Positions 55,185-64,000 of a stretch of 64,000 nucleotides of DNA are shown here, piece after piece. Position 1 is the stretch's first letter; each line of letters begins with the position of its first letter. The notes under the pieces were generated by a model that saw only the letters and a list, made by a program, of their open reading frames with translations, ran no database searches and was not told the origin of the DNA. The translations under genes were made by a program, and so were the position numbers. This DNA is from Phytophthora hibernalis. Lineage: Eukaryota; Oomycota; Peronosporomycetes; Peronosporales; Peronosporaceae. The stretch is taken from the NCBI GenBank assembly GCA_012656075.1, contig JAAKBF010000393.1, positions 147,966 to 211,965 of the forward strand, read 5' to 3'.

Positions 55185-56237
55185 CTAGAGGATGTTCTGC
55201 AGGGACATGCCAATAGAAGGCGCGTCCTCGCTGCTCTCGCTGCTGCAGGTGTCGCTGTCTTCCGTCTCGACTTGAGCAAAGCTCTGCACTGCGTCCTGCT
55301 CCAGCTTGACCTGAGGCGGCTCCTCCAGCAGGTCGCCGATCATGGACTCCTGTCGGATGAGCGCGCTCTCCATCATGGCCATGGTGTCCTCCACGTTGCC
55401 CAGCGCGCGCACGAAAGCGGCCACGAAGTCCACGTACGTGTCGTACCGGTGGATCTTGTTGTCATCGCCAAAGTAGAAGGTGTTCCCGACGGGGTACTCG
55501 AGCTGTAAACCGATCAGTCGCTGCACGAGCGCTTCGTTCCAGAGCACGTGGGGGAAAATCTCCTCGACGGTGCGCCGCGTGAAGCGCACGTAAAGTGTAG
55601 CCGGTGCGAGCACCACCGGGTTCGGGTCCGCCGCCATGATTTGCAGGTTCTTGACCTCGTACTTGAGACCCGCGTGGAACAGCGAGTATTTCTCCCACTG
55701 GTCCAGCAGCTCCCGCACTCCATACGAGCTGCCGAAGACCATGTTCGGGTGCATGAGCCCATTGAGGAAGCCCGCTTGCCCCGACGAGAGCAGCAGTTGG
55801 TCCTGTACGACGCCGCTGCCGTGCTCGGCCACCGGAACGCCGTACTTGAAGAGCGAGAAGTACTCTTGCACTACACGCGCAAAGGACGTGCTGGTCGGCT
55901 GCTGCGTGAGCTGCCAGCACTCGGATTGCGGTTGCTGCTGCTGTGTGCGGCCGTAGAGGTTGAGCTCGTCCACCTCGTGCTTGAGCTGCTCCACCTGCTC
56001 CTCCAGCGTCTGCACGTAGTCCTTACGGCGCGAGCGGTAGAGTTTGCCGCGCTCGCTGTTGGACAGACGACGCGAGCGCTTCTTGGACGGCGATTTGCTA
56101 GTCGCGCTGATGGCACTTGAAGGCGCGAGTGCGTGACGAACGGGGGCCAGCGGCGGTAGGGACGGAGCATTGCTGGCCTCAGACTCCTCGGCGCTGCACA
56201 GCGCTGCGATGTCCATGCGTCGGTCCTGCATGGCCAT
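55185..56237 (-). CDS. bZIP transcription factor
   Basis: This 350-residue protein has a basic region with canonical N-x7-R spacing (NSERGKLYRSRRKDYVQTLE), followed directly by a zipper (LEEQVEQLKHEVDEL). The C-terminal domain of about 170 residues (FARVVQEYFSLFKYGV, GVRELLDQWEKYSLFHAGLK, LAPATLYVRFTRRTVEEIFPHVL, YPVGNTFYFGDDNKIHRYDTYVDF) resembles the SnoaL/NTF2-like fold often attached to oomycete bZIPs. An acidic Ser-rich tail could be an activation region. The frame is intact. It ends a run of three bZIP-like genes and one dead copy within 6 kb. Confidence 0.85.
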   Translation of the reverse strand: MAMQDRRMDIAALCSAEESEASNAPSLPPLAPVRHALAPSSAISATSKSPSKKRSRRLSNSERGKLYRSRRKDYVQTLEEQVEQLKHEVDELNLYGRTQQQQPQSECWQLTQQPTSTSFARVVQEYFSLFKYGVPVAEHGSGVVQDQLLLSSGQAGFLNGLMHPNMVFGSSYGVRELLDQWEKYSLFHAGLKYEVKNLQIMAADPNPVVLAPATLYVRFTRRTVEEIFPHVLWNEALVQRLIGLQLEYPVGNTFYFGDDNKIHRYDTYVDFVAAFVRALGNVEDTMAMMESALIRQESMIGDLLEEPPQVKLEQDAVQSFAQVETEDSDTCSSESSEDAPSIGMSLQNIL

Positions 56238-57105
56238 CTTCGAGTGATACCTACAATGTAGTAGTGGGGTGAGCTGTATCTGACGGAGACCTTCGCTTCG
56301 CGCGGCGAATTCCAGAGTGCTTTGGTGTCACCATATTGGTGACGACCATTTTCTCAGCCGGTCGCCTATCTCGCAGAAGCGCCCTATCGCCCTCTTCAAC
56401 TGAATACCCGAATGCCATGATAGCCTCTTAAATACAATCCGTTTCGTTTTCTACGGAATTATTATCAACACGTTGTAGAAGGTTAAAATTACTGTCAGTT
56501 TCTGATGTTCTGTGGTATTCTATATTTTATGTATTATGTTTCGGAGGGTTTTAATACCTGCGCGATCACTCGGCGGTGTATTGCCATCTGCCTGCATATT
56601 TGCGCAGAGGCAAGGCGACACTCGATGAGTGTCCTCGAGGCGAGCTCCACAACAATCGTCATCGGAAATAGATTCGCCCCTGCTCTGCCTGCTGCAGTCC
56701 GCACTTCCAGCAGCAGGACAGCGGTGGTGTCGCGGCGGAAATCAAGCGTCGACTGATGCAGGTGCTGTCTCTGAGCAGAAGACACGTTCAAGTTGTAGAT
56801 TAAAGATTAATGAAAAAGTGTTTGTGAAGCTGTCTACTGATATCTAATCACTATCCAGTACAGAGTACTGTTTTAGGGAGAGGAAGGTGGGTACACCGTA
56901 ACCTCCATGTAACCCCGTTACAAAAGCCCCCAAAATAAGATATTTATGTGGACCACATCCAACTAGCAGTACTTTATTTCTGCACCAGTCATCTCGACGG
57001 GTCTGCCATGGCCATTCACCTCGCTTTAGCATCTCACCTTGAGCCCCACAACTCACTTTAGAACAAGCATCAAGTCTAGCAAGCGCTCCCGCCCATCTCT
57101 CCACC
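56238..57105. other. Spacer, no gene recognised
   Basis: Promoter side of the minus-strand bZIP gene, then AT-rich sequence before the hAT element. The open frame at 56505-56756 has no support. Confidence 0.55.
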
Positions 57106-58034
57106 ATGACCGACAACCTCCTCGCAGCTGCCTCTCTGCAGCCCACCTTCTCGCCCAGGCAGATTGCCCGGTTCTTCTTCAAGCCCTGCCTGGACGAGGA
57201 GGGAGATAGCACGGGGTACTACCAATGCAAGGTTTGCAGCAAGTGCCGCGAGCACACACCCAAGACTGGGTACACCAATCTGGTGTCCCATGACAAGGTA
57301 ACCCACCCGACCTTTGAGGCTGACATGCGTGACGCCACCGTCGCGGCCACCGGCACACTGGTGCCGTGGGTGAGCCAGAAAGCATCGAACCGGTGTGCCT
57401 GGCTCAGGTGGGTCGTCACTGGCAACCTTCCCCTTTCCTTTTGCGAATCCAAGGAAACACGCCGGTAATTATTTTCGTGGTTAATTTTGAGTGATTTCTT
57501 GTGCCTAATTATTTGTGACTGCTGGCCAGGTACACGAGCCTTGACCCATATCAGTGACCACCTTGACCTCTCTCATGGAGGCAGTGGCGTAGGCGGTGGA
57601 GAAGGTCATTGGCAACGAGATGCCTGAGCAGTATGGCCTCATCCTGGACGGTGGACGCACGGAACGGAACACTATCTGGCTGTTTTCGGCTGCTACGTGA
57701 CGGAAGCTGGGACATAGTACCAGCTTCTGTCACTTGCGCCAGTGATGGACGAGCCGGATGACCAACAGAGTGCCGAGGGTCTTATGGCGGCTATCATGCG
57801 ATTTCTACCATTTTTTGGTAAATCTATTGCTGGCTGTCGTTTTTTGTCGGTGACAACTGCGCTGTCAACAAGCGGCTCGCCAATCTGCTCAGCGTGCCAC
57901 TTGTCGGTTGTGCAAGTCACCGACTGAACTTGGCTGTGCGGGAGTACCTGGCACCTTACAAAGACTTGCTGGAAGAGATGCAGCATCTGGCGCGGAAGCT
58001 GAGAAAACTCAAGCAAGCGGCTAAGTTGCGGTAC

Positions 58035-58112
58035 GTGCTATTTACGGTTTATATATATATATGGCTATTTACGGTTTATATATATATATCTGGCTATTTA
58101 CGGTTTGTATAT
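58035..58112 (+). repeat. Tandem repeat with TATATA core, about 31-bp unit
   Basis: Three copies of GGCTATTTACGGTTTATATA-type sequence follow each other just before the MITE inside the hAT remnant. Unit length is about 29-31 bp. Confidence 0.8.
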
Positions 58113-58169
58113 TTGGACTAAATTTTGAGACTAAATGGTGATTTATTTTCGTCTCCGAAAATAGTGCTA

Positions 58170-58831
58170 CCGTGTAATGCTTCTTTGATCCGACACCAAA
58201 TCTTCGAATAGGTGTAGGGCAAGTGAGCGTTGGCAAGCTTGCAATCTTCGTACGATATGATTGTCAAAAATCTGTTTTAAAGAAAAACTCGTCAAAATGA
58301 AAATTGGTTGGCATAATCGCGTTCTGGAGGGAAGGGGTACATGCCTATCCTACAAGCGAACGCCGAGCCCATGTAGAACTTCGCTAACATTGCTGACATG
58401 TTGTTCTTGGGTAATTGCTATTAATAGCACAGTCCGGCAGGGTTCGGTGCGGAGCTTGAGCTGCCTTACAAGGGCTCCTTTTCCCCCAGGGGCGGCCAAT
58501 TATGATGAGAACCCAGGGTTTCCCGTCACTAAGGTTGCCCTGCTCCGCTATTCAGCTCCACAACCGCTCCTTTTGGTAGAACATCGCATCGAGCGTGTTG
58601 CGAAGAAGCGGCAGCATCTAATTGGGACGGTGACGGCCTTCCTGGTCACGGAGCAAGTTGTGCACTTGCAAGAGTGCAGTGAATGGCGGTGACATCCGTA
58701 ATATTGGTACACTCGTGGTACAGTCGGATAAAAGAAGTAGTTTTCACTAGTGCAATTTGCTGTGATTTAATTTTTGGCTGCTGGGCGTTGTCGGATATAA
58801 GATGTTGTCGGATCAAAGAAGTATTATACGG
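58170..58831 (-). mobile_element. Non-autonomous TA-flanked DNA transposon (MITE), copy 2
   Basis: Reverse complement of the element at 49549-50206, 662 bp, highly similar throughout. Ends are CCGTGTAATGCTTC and ...GTATTATACGG, flanked by TA (58168-58169 and 58832-58833). It lies inside the hAT transposase gene, so it arrived after that gene had inserted. Confidence 0.9.
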
Positions 58832-59584
58832 TAAGGCCCCATTGGTTGCTGTGCTGCGTCAGGACACGCGGTGGTCGTCCTCATTTTCGATGCTTAAACG
58901 CAATTTTAAGCTGCGCGAGTTCATTTCTGCCGACGACGAGGAACTGGCCGACTTTCTCCCCTCACGCGCGACCCACCGCAAGCTGGAGGCGCTGTTCGTG
59001 ATCCTGCGAGACGTGCAGTCTGTATCCAATCGCCTCCAGGCAAAGGACCTGACGCTCCTAGATGCGCGTATCCTATTTGACGCCCTTCTGGACGTTCGGC
59101 CGACATTCGTCAGTTATCTCGGTACGCAACTTGATGCAGATTGTTTGTTTTGGGATATTATGCAACTACCGTGTTGTGTTATGTAAAAGCGCCTGATGCA
59201 GATATTGTCCACTCCGCTGCTTTTGAGCAGGCTGTGGTCAAGGTTCTCGAAGGACTGACAGTATCGCTGACGAGCGCGGAAGAGGCTGCGCTCGATCCTT
59301 TCTTGCGTGCGCGTGCAACCATGTCAGAGCCAGCGTCAGCGAGTTCGGAAGGCTTTGCGGAACGCACGCTCAAGCGTCGCAAGGTTTCTTCAGAAAAGAC
59401 CTCCTATATGCTGCTCGAGGCCCTCCCGCCCACTTCAAATATTGTGGACAGGCTGTTCAGTGTGGCTCGAGCAGTATTGCGCAACGAACGCCGTCGTCTC
59501 TCGTCATTGACGCTGGAAATGATCTTGTTTTTACAGATCAACAGCACGCGTTGGGATGTAGCGACTGTCGAGAGCTGCTTGTAG

Positions 59585-60299
59585 ATCGCTACGTGTGAAG
59601 AAGGTTGCAATAATGTATTGCTTCGCTACCGAGTGTTCTATTATTTATTTCCGCTCCTACAGGCATGCAGACAATGATGTATTTCTTTGCTTCTCCATCA
59701 GTAGTTATATATCGAATAATGGGATGCGTGGTTGCAGCAGTAATTTACACTCGTCCCAAATTACTGGTTACTGCAGTAATTTGACCAGTAGTTCGCCAGT
59801 AACCAGTAGCGCACCAGTAATTTCAGCAAACTACTGTCAATCCCTGCGTACAGCACTACTGGCTGTGGAGTCTGCAAGTGCAACTTCGACGAGTTAACTT
59901 TTCAATTCCGCGAAAGCAAATGATTGTTTTACAACAACGAAGGCAGTAGTTTCGATTGCTGTGAGCCCCCTCTGGTGAAATACTGACTCACGCAGACGTA
60001 CGCAAAAGACAAGCTCAACAGCAACGACAAGACATTGATCAGATTATGCAGCGAGTTTGACAGCCAGCTCACAAAATATTTACAAATTCGAAGTACATGT
60101 AGCTTTATCCTCAAAACTACCGGTAATGAGAAAATGACTCGCAACTGCCATTTTTGCCACAACCAAGTTTTATGCCACATTTTCAAACTCCATAAATTAA
60201 CATACAAACCCCAAGTACACATTCACTTCAACTTGCGTTGACGTCAACAGCCACACAATCCCGTATCACAACCGCTTTTGCAGTCTTTACGTCTCGCCA
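59585..60299. other. Spacer with CAGTAATT-type repeats
   Basis: Around 59755-59830 short ACCAGTA/CAGTAATT motifs recur in both orientations. They may be the terminal region of the hAT element but could not be matched to a 5' end. TACATGTA is at 60094 and TACCGGTA at 60118. Confidence 0.4.
60223..60238 (+). promoter_or_regulatory. Possible oomycete initiator upstream of TPI
   Basis: TTCACTTCAACTTGCG, about 60 bp before the TPI start, resembles the oomycete initiator consensus (TCAYTYY followed by an A/T-rich flanking box). Only the sequence likeness supports it. Confidence 0.3.
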
Positions 60300-61114
60300 A
60301 TGGCTCGCAAGTTCCTCATCGGCGGCAACTGGAAATGCGTGCGTCCACTGCTCCACTCGTCCAATACTCAACGCTAACGATGCAATTGCTTCTCTTCGTA
60401 GAACGGCACCAAGAGCGCCGTGCGTGAGCTCGTGACAATCCTCAACACGGCGGCAGTGGACCCTTCTCAAGTGGACGTCGTGGTGGCACCTCCCTCACTG
60501 CACTTGGACCTCGTCCGGCAACTTCTGCAGAAGAATATCGCAGTCTGTGCTCAAAACGTGAGTCTCACGGGTCTTGGCGCCTTCACGGGCGAGATCGCGG
60601 CCGAGCAGCTCGTCGACTTTGGTCTCACGTGGACCATCACGGGCCACTCGGAGAGACGCGCGTACTACGGCGAGACGGACGAGATCGTGGCCAAGAAGAC
60701 CAAGCGGGCTCTGGAGCTGGGACTACAGGTGATCTTTTGCATTGGGGAGACGCTGGAGCAGCGCAAGGCGAACCAGATGCTGGATGTGCTGACGCGGCAG
60801 ACCAAGGCACTGGCGGCGAACATAAGTGAGAAGGAGTGGGGCGCGTGGTGATTGCGTACGAGCCGGTGTGGGCGATTGGCACGGGCGTCGTGGCCACCCC
60901 GGCGCAAGCTCAAGAAGCGCACCAGAAGCTCCGAAAGTGGATTGCGGCCAACGTGTCGGTTGCTGTGGCGAACGGTGTGCGGATCATTTACGGAGGCTCG
61001 GTAAATGGCAACAACTGCAGCGAACTCATTGCACTGGATGACGTGGACGGGTTCCTGGTGGGTGGAGCGTCGCTCAAGCCAGAGTTCGACACCATTATTC
61101 GGAGTGCTCTTTGA
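60300..61114 (+). CDS. TPI: Triosephosphate isomerase
   Basis: Exon 1 (60300-60338) encodes MARKFLIGGNWKC. A 63-nt GT...AG intron (60339-60401) is followed by NGTKSAVRELVTIL. All TPI landmarks are present: the NWKC lysine, TGHSERR with the electrophilic His, AYEPVWAIGTG with the catalytic Glu, and IIYGGSVNGNN and FLVGGASL for phosphate binding. The enzyme interconverts dihydroxyacetone phosphate and glyceraldehyde 3-phosphate. A single base is missing at the G run 60838-60841, so EKEW continues as GRVVIAYEPVW only one frame over. As everything else is perfectly conserved, I regard this as an assembly error or very recent mutation. Length after correction would be about 250 residues, normal for TPI. 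Confidence 0.9.
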
Positions 61115-61387
61115 GAGGCAGTGTTTAGTTGCAACCGTTGCATTGAAATCGTAGCCTCACTTTTGAACTTGTTTTGTGAGCAAGAAGTGTAATCGCTGCT
61201 TCTCGTATTTTTAGTGATGAAGAGTGCGTGTAGAGAATTGTGGTTTCTCTCATGAGAGCTGCCCGCAAATAGATGTGCAGTGTGAATGCTCCACAGCTCA
61301 CTCTTGACTGGGACGTCGCAGTGTTAGACTGAAAGCCTTCTTTGTCTCGACAGCAACGAAACCTGGAAGTTCAAAACCTGTTTTGAA

Positions 61388-63419
61388 ATGGAGAGCAAAC
61401 GCACCTCAAAGCGAAAGGCCAAGAGAGTACAAGTGAACCTGACCTTATGCAGGTATGAGGTGGTCCGTCGTGTGGCTCGAGCCCGTGGGTGGAAGCTCGT
61501 GACGGACGAAAAACCCGAAGGCAAGCCGTCAGTGTGCAATATCCATTGGATCGACGTGCCAGACATCCTCCCAACGTTCAAGACGTTGTTGCCGTACCAG
61601 AAAGTGAACCATCTCCCAGGAATGGCCAACCTGGCATGCAAGTCCAAGCTCGCCCGAAACCTCGAGCGGATGAAGAAACTGTTTCCTAGCGAATACGACT
61701 TCGTTCCCCGGACGTGGATTCTGCCGTTTGACCAGTACGACTTCCAGCAAAACTTTAACTCGGAAGGAGAAAGCCCACGCACGTTCATCGTAAAGCCTGA
61801 TCACATGTGTCAAGGACGCGGGGTATTCCTCACGCGCAAATTATCTCAGATTCCGCGTGGAGACGTGCTAGTTGCTCAGCAGTATGTAGCGCGTCCACTG
61901 CTGATTGACGGCAAAAGTTTGACTTACGCATTTACGTACTGATAACATCGTGCTCTCCATTGCGCGTCTACATTTTCAAAGATGGTTTGGTTCGCATGTG
62001 CACGGCCGACTACGTGACTCCAAATGCCGATAACCTGGAGCACCGATTCATGCACCTTACCAATTACGCCGTGAACAAGCACTCGAACAACTTTGAAGTG
62101 AACAAAGGGGATGACGCCGACGGCAAAGGCAGCAAGCGCTCACTGCGATGGTTTCTCGCGTGGTTGAAAGAGATATTTCCCGCTGACCGTGTTGACACGC
62201 TATGGGAGCAGATTGGTGATATCTGCCTCAAGACAATCCTCTCTGTGCAACCCACTCTCGCTCAAGAGTATCGATCCACATTTGCGAAATATGCACGACG
62301 CACAAATGCAGCTTCACGACCGGGGCCTCAGACCAGTGATGCCAACAATAATTTGGGCGACGATAACGGCAGCAAGAGCGCTCGCCCCGTCAGTGCTTCT
62401 GAAAGTGTTAGTAGCAACGATGAGGCAGCGCTGCTGGTGATGATCCGGCCGAGTCCGCTTCCACCTCGGCTCCATCTTCTTCTTCGTGCTGTTTCTCTCT
62501 GCTAGGAATGGACGTTCTAGTGGATGAACAACTGAAGCCATGGCTGCTGGAGGTCAACCATTTACCCAGCTTTGGTTGTGACTCGCCTGTGGACTGGAAC
62601 GTCAAGGAACCGCTCATTTCTCAAACCTTCGACTTGTTGAATATCTCTACATCTGATAAGGAGAGATACGAAAGGGAGCAGTTCAGCGCACTTCAGCAAA
62701 GGCTCTACAGAGGAGCTTCATTGTCAACATCAAATTATGCTGCACCAAGCGACAATCAGCGCGCCGAGCTCCCGCCATTGATCCCACCATCACCACGAAC
62801 GAGTGCCACTGAAGAAACTTGTGAATCTGATAAATTGACGCAGCTTCCATTGACCACAAGCCAGCTTCGTGTAGCACTGACCAATTACTACGGACACTTT
62901 AACTCGAATCGACTAAGGCACCTTGACAAAATCGTGACCAAATACGCAGACAATCAGGAGGAACTTAGTCGCAGCCTCCACCAGAAATACGGAAAGCGCA
63001 TCGACGACTTTGCACCCCGCGATTCTGTTATCGCTAATAGTCAACAACAAGCTGAACCCGATACAGTAGACGATGACGACGAGCATCTGATTGATTTTGT
63101 TCGCATCTATCCACCTCCGTTGAATGCACAGCAGAGCTCCAAATACCGTAAAATGTTGGCCGCGTCGCAGCAGTATATTGATGAGCTACAGTTGAGGTTC
63201 TCGGCACCACTGCAGCATCGACGGCCAGAAACAGACAGCAACGGTGTGGCGCTACCACCACTAAAAGGGGCTCAGAAAAAGAACTTGGCCGAGACTGCTT
63301 CGGCTTTTCAGGGACTGACAAAGCCCAGTGGCTATCAGCGGCAGCTGATAAAAACCGCTAGTCGTTCCAGGTCCGATGCAAGTAGCAGCAGCACATCGGT
63401 TGATGCTAGGCCACTCTAG
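61388..63419 (+). CDS. Tubulin tyrosine ligase-like protein (probable polyglutamylase)
   Basis: The start at 61388 (MESKRTSKRKAKRVQ) leads into a TTL domain: ARGWKLVTDEKPEGKPSVCN, HLPGMANLACKSKLARNLERM, YDFVPRTWILPFD, TFIVKPDHMCQGRGVFL (ATP-binding), VAQQYVARPLLIDGK, FDLRIYVLITSCSPLRVYIF, HLTNYAVNKHSNNF and GMDVLVDEQLKPWLLEVNHLPSF. Such enzymes add glutamates to tubulin tails in cilia or the cytoskeleton. Two one-base frame changes interrupt it, at the A run 61913-61916 and near 62440. A Ser/Asn-rich insertion lies between core motifs, and a long charged C-terminal tail follows, typical of TTLL proteins. Zoospore flagella make a ciliary role plausible. Confidence 0.85.
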
Positions 63420-63670
63420 CCAGAAGCTTTCCATTAAACCGCCGACCCGCCCGAACCTCTTCCATCGCGGTCAGGCACCCCAGTGAATTACGGTCTTCAG
63501 TATCGTGAACGGCTCACCACACATAAGAACAAGCCGACAGTGGCAGTCTCTCAGGTTTCTTTCTGCTTCAACGGGCCGTTTTGAGAATATTCACCACCCC
63601 GACGCAATATGGGCTGCTCGTTAGTGTCATATCTACTTAACGTATTCATTTTCCAAATCTCAGCATCGAC
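63420..63670. other. Convergent 3' regions
   Basis: Lies between the TTLL gene end and the end of a minus-strand frame. No gene is seen. Confidence 0.6.
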
Positions 63671-63900
63671 TTAATCAATCTCGATAACCTCAGGCGATCG
63701 TTTTCTTTTCTTCGATGGCTTCGCATGAAGTGTACTCTCTGAAGTTTCAGTTGCAGTCATGAGGCAGCGAGGAAGTTGGATTTGAAATCGATCCTTCTTC
63801 AGATGCTGAGCTCGATGCCCAGGGACCAGATAGCAAATTGTGTTGTATGCCGTGTAACTGATTTCGGGTTGAAGCACATTGCTACACATACGCGTACATT
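63671..63900 (-). CDS. C-terminal end of an unidentified protein, partial at right edge
   Basis: The minus frame reads CSNVLQPEISYTAYNTICYLV and ends in a basic, nuclear-signal-like tail (PSKKRKRSPEVIEID, stop at 63671). Just upstream, GTACTAAC...TGTAG (about 63898-63929) could be a short intron, and further open sequence runs off the window. The natural-looking composition and the terminal KKRKR suggest a real nuclear protein end, but I recognise no domain. Confidence 0.45.
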
Positions 63901-64000
63901 GAACGTGTTAGTACTTGAAAATCTCCTTCACTGTTCCTTCTCGATATGTACCCCAGCAGGAGGTTGATGACAAGGCTGTCGCACACGGCTCGCGACATTG

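Larger units (their letters stand above)
57106..59584 (+). pseudogene. hAT-family transposase with BED zinc finger, split by a MITE
   Basis: An N-terminal BED-type finger is visible (YYQCKVCSKC ... NLVSHDKVTH). A GT...AG intron at 57465-57529 joins KETRR to YTSLD. The catalytic region is present in pieces (YGLILDG, PVMDEPDDQQSAEGLMAAIM, CASHRLNLAVREYLAP, RQDTRWSSSFSMLKRNFKLR). The C-terminal hAT dimerisation region appears intact (PTSNIVDRLFSVARAVLRNERRRLS). Stops and frame changes occur at 57590-57700, and the MITE at 58170-58831 interrupts it between CASHRLNL...KLR and the RQDTRW segment. hAT enzymes move elements by cut and paste with 8-bp target duplications; this copy is dead. Confidence 0.85.

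Noticed and set aside
55548..56120. 190-codon plus-strand frame rich in Leu and Arg
   Set aside because: It is antisense to the clear bZIP gene at 55185-56237 and has no motif of its own.
1..64000. tRNA, rRNA or RXLR/Crinkler effector genes
   Set aside because: No cloverleaf with intact T-arm sequence, no rRNA stretch, and no signal peptide followed by RXLR-dEER or LFLAK motifs were found by reading both strands. Small divergent cases could be missed.

Overview
This window looks like nuclear DNA of an oomycete, most probably Phytophthora or a close relative in the Peronosporales. The reasons are an aspartic protease fused to a seven-helix receptor (an oomycete speciality), several oomycete-type bZIP proteins, short introns of about 53-67 nt with GT/AG ends, dense Gypsy debris, and compact GC-rich genes set in AT-richer spacers. 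The species cannot be fixed from the sequence alone.

Layout. 0-2.2 kb (minus): receptor-aspartic protease running off the left edge. 3.0-5.8 kb: a decayed Fanzor (eukaryotic TnpB relative) followed by scraps resembling a kinase-type gene and a GH81 glucanase. 6.6-16.5 kb: one Gypsy element on the plus strand, split by a 6.8 kb piece of a different Gypsy element on the minus strand. Neither piece has recognisable LTRs at the junctions. 16.7-21 kb: gene fragments (NBP35-like ATPase, cytochrome b5 front-end desaturase) and a 49-bp minisatellite. 21-24.8 kb: AT-rich, almost gene-free. 24.8-38 kb: four small genes with the same Cys3His motif, a protein with two CENP-B-like helix-turn-helix units, and two divergent seven-helix membrane protein genes. 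40.6-46.8 kb: five secreted Ala/Ser/Thr-rich proteins, at least four with GPI-type tails. 47-49.4 kb: a BRCT-PARG fusion ending in a PIP box. 50.3-56.2 kb: a bZIP-like cluster with one dead copy. 57.1-59.6 kb: a dead hAT transposase split by a TA-flanked MITE, a second copy of which lies inverted at 49.5-50.2 kb. 60.3-63.4 kb: triosephosphate isomerase and a tubulin tyrosine ligase-like protein.

Two observations cut across the window. First, many recognisable genes, including the housekeeping TPI, TTLL and PARG genes, carry single-base frameshifts, several in short homopolymers. Some apparent pseudogenes may therefore be assembly errors. Second, the 8-base palindromes TACATGTA (18 places) and TACCGGTA (12 places) are far commoner than the roughly one each expected by chance. 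TACCGGTA is exactly the scar expected if the TA-inserting MITE seen here, whose ends begin CC and finish GG, leaves two terminal bases per side on excision. A 43-bp duplicated segment exists both with plain TA and with TACATGTA at the same point, as a filled-and-emptied site would show.
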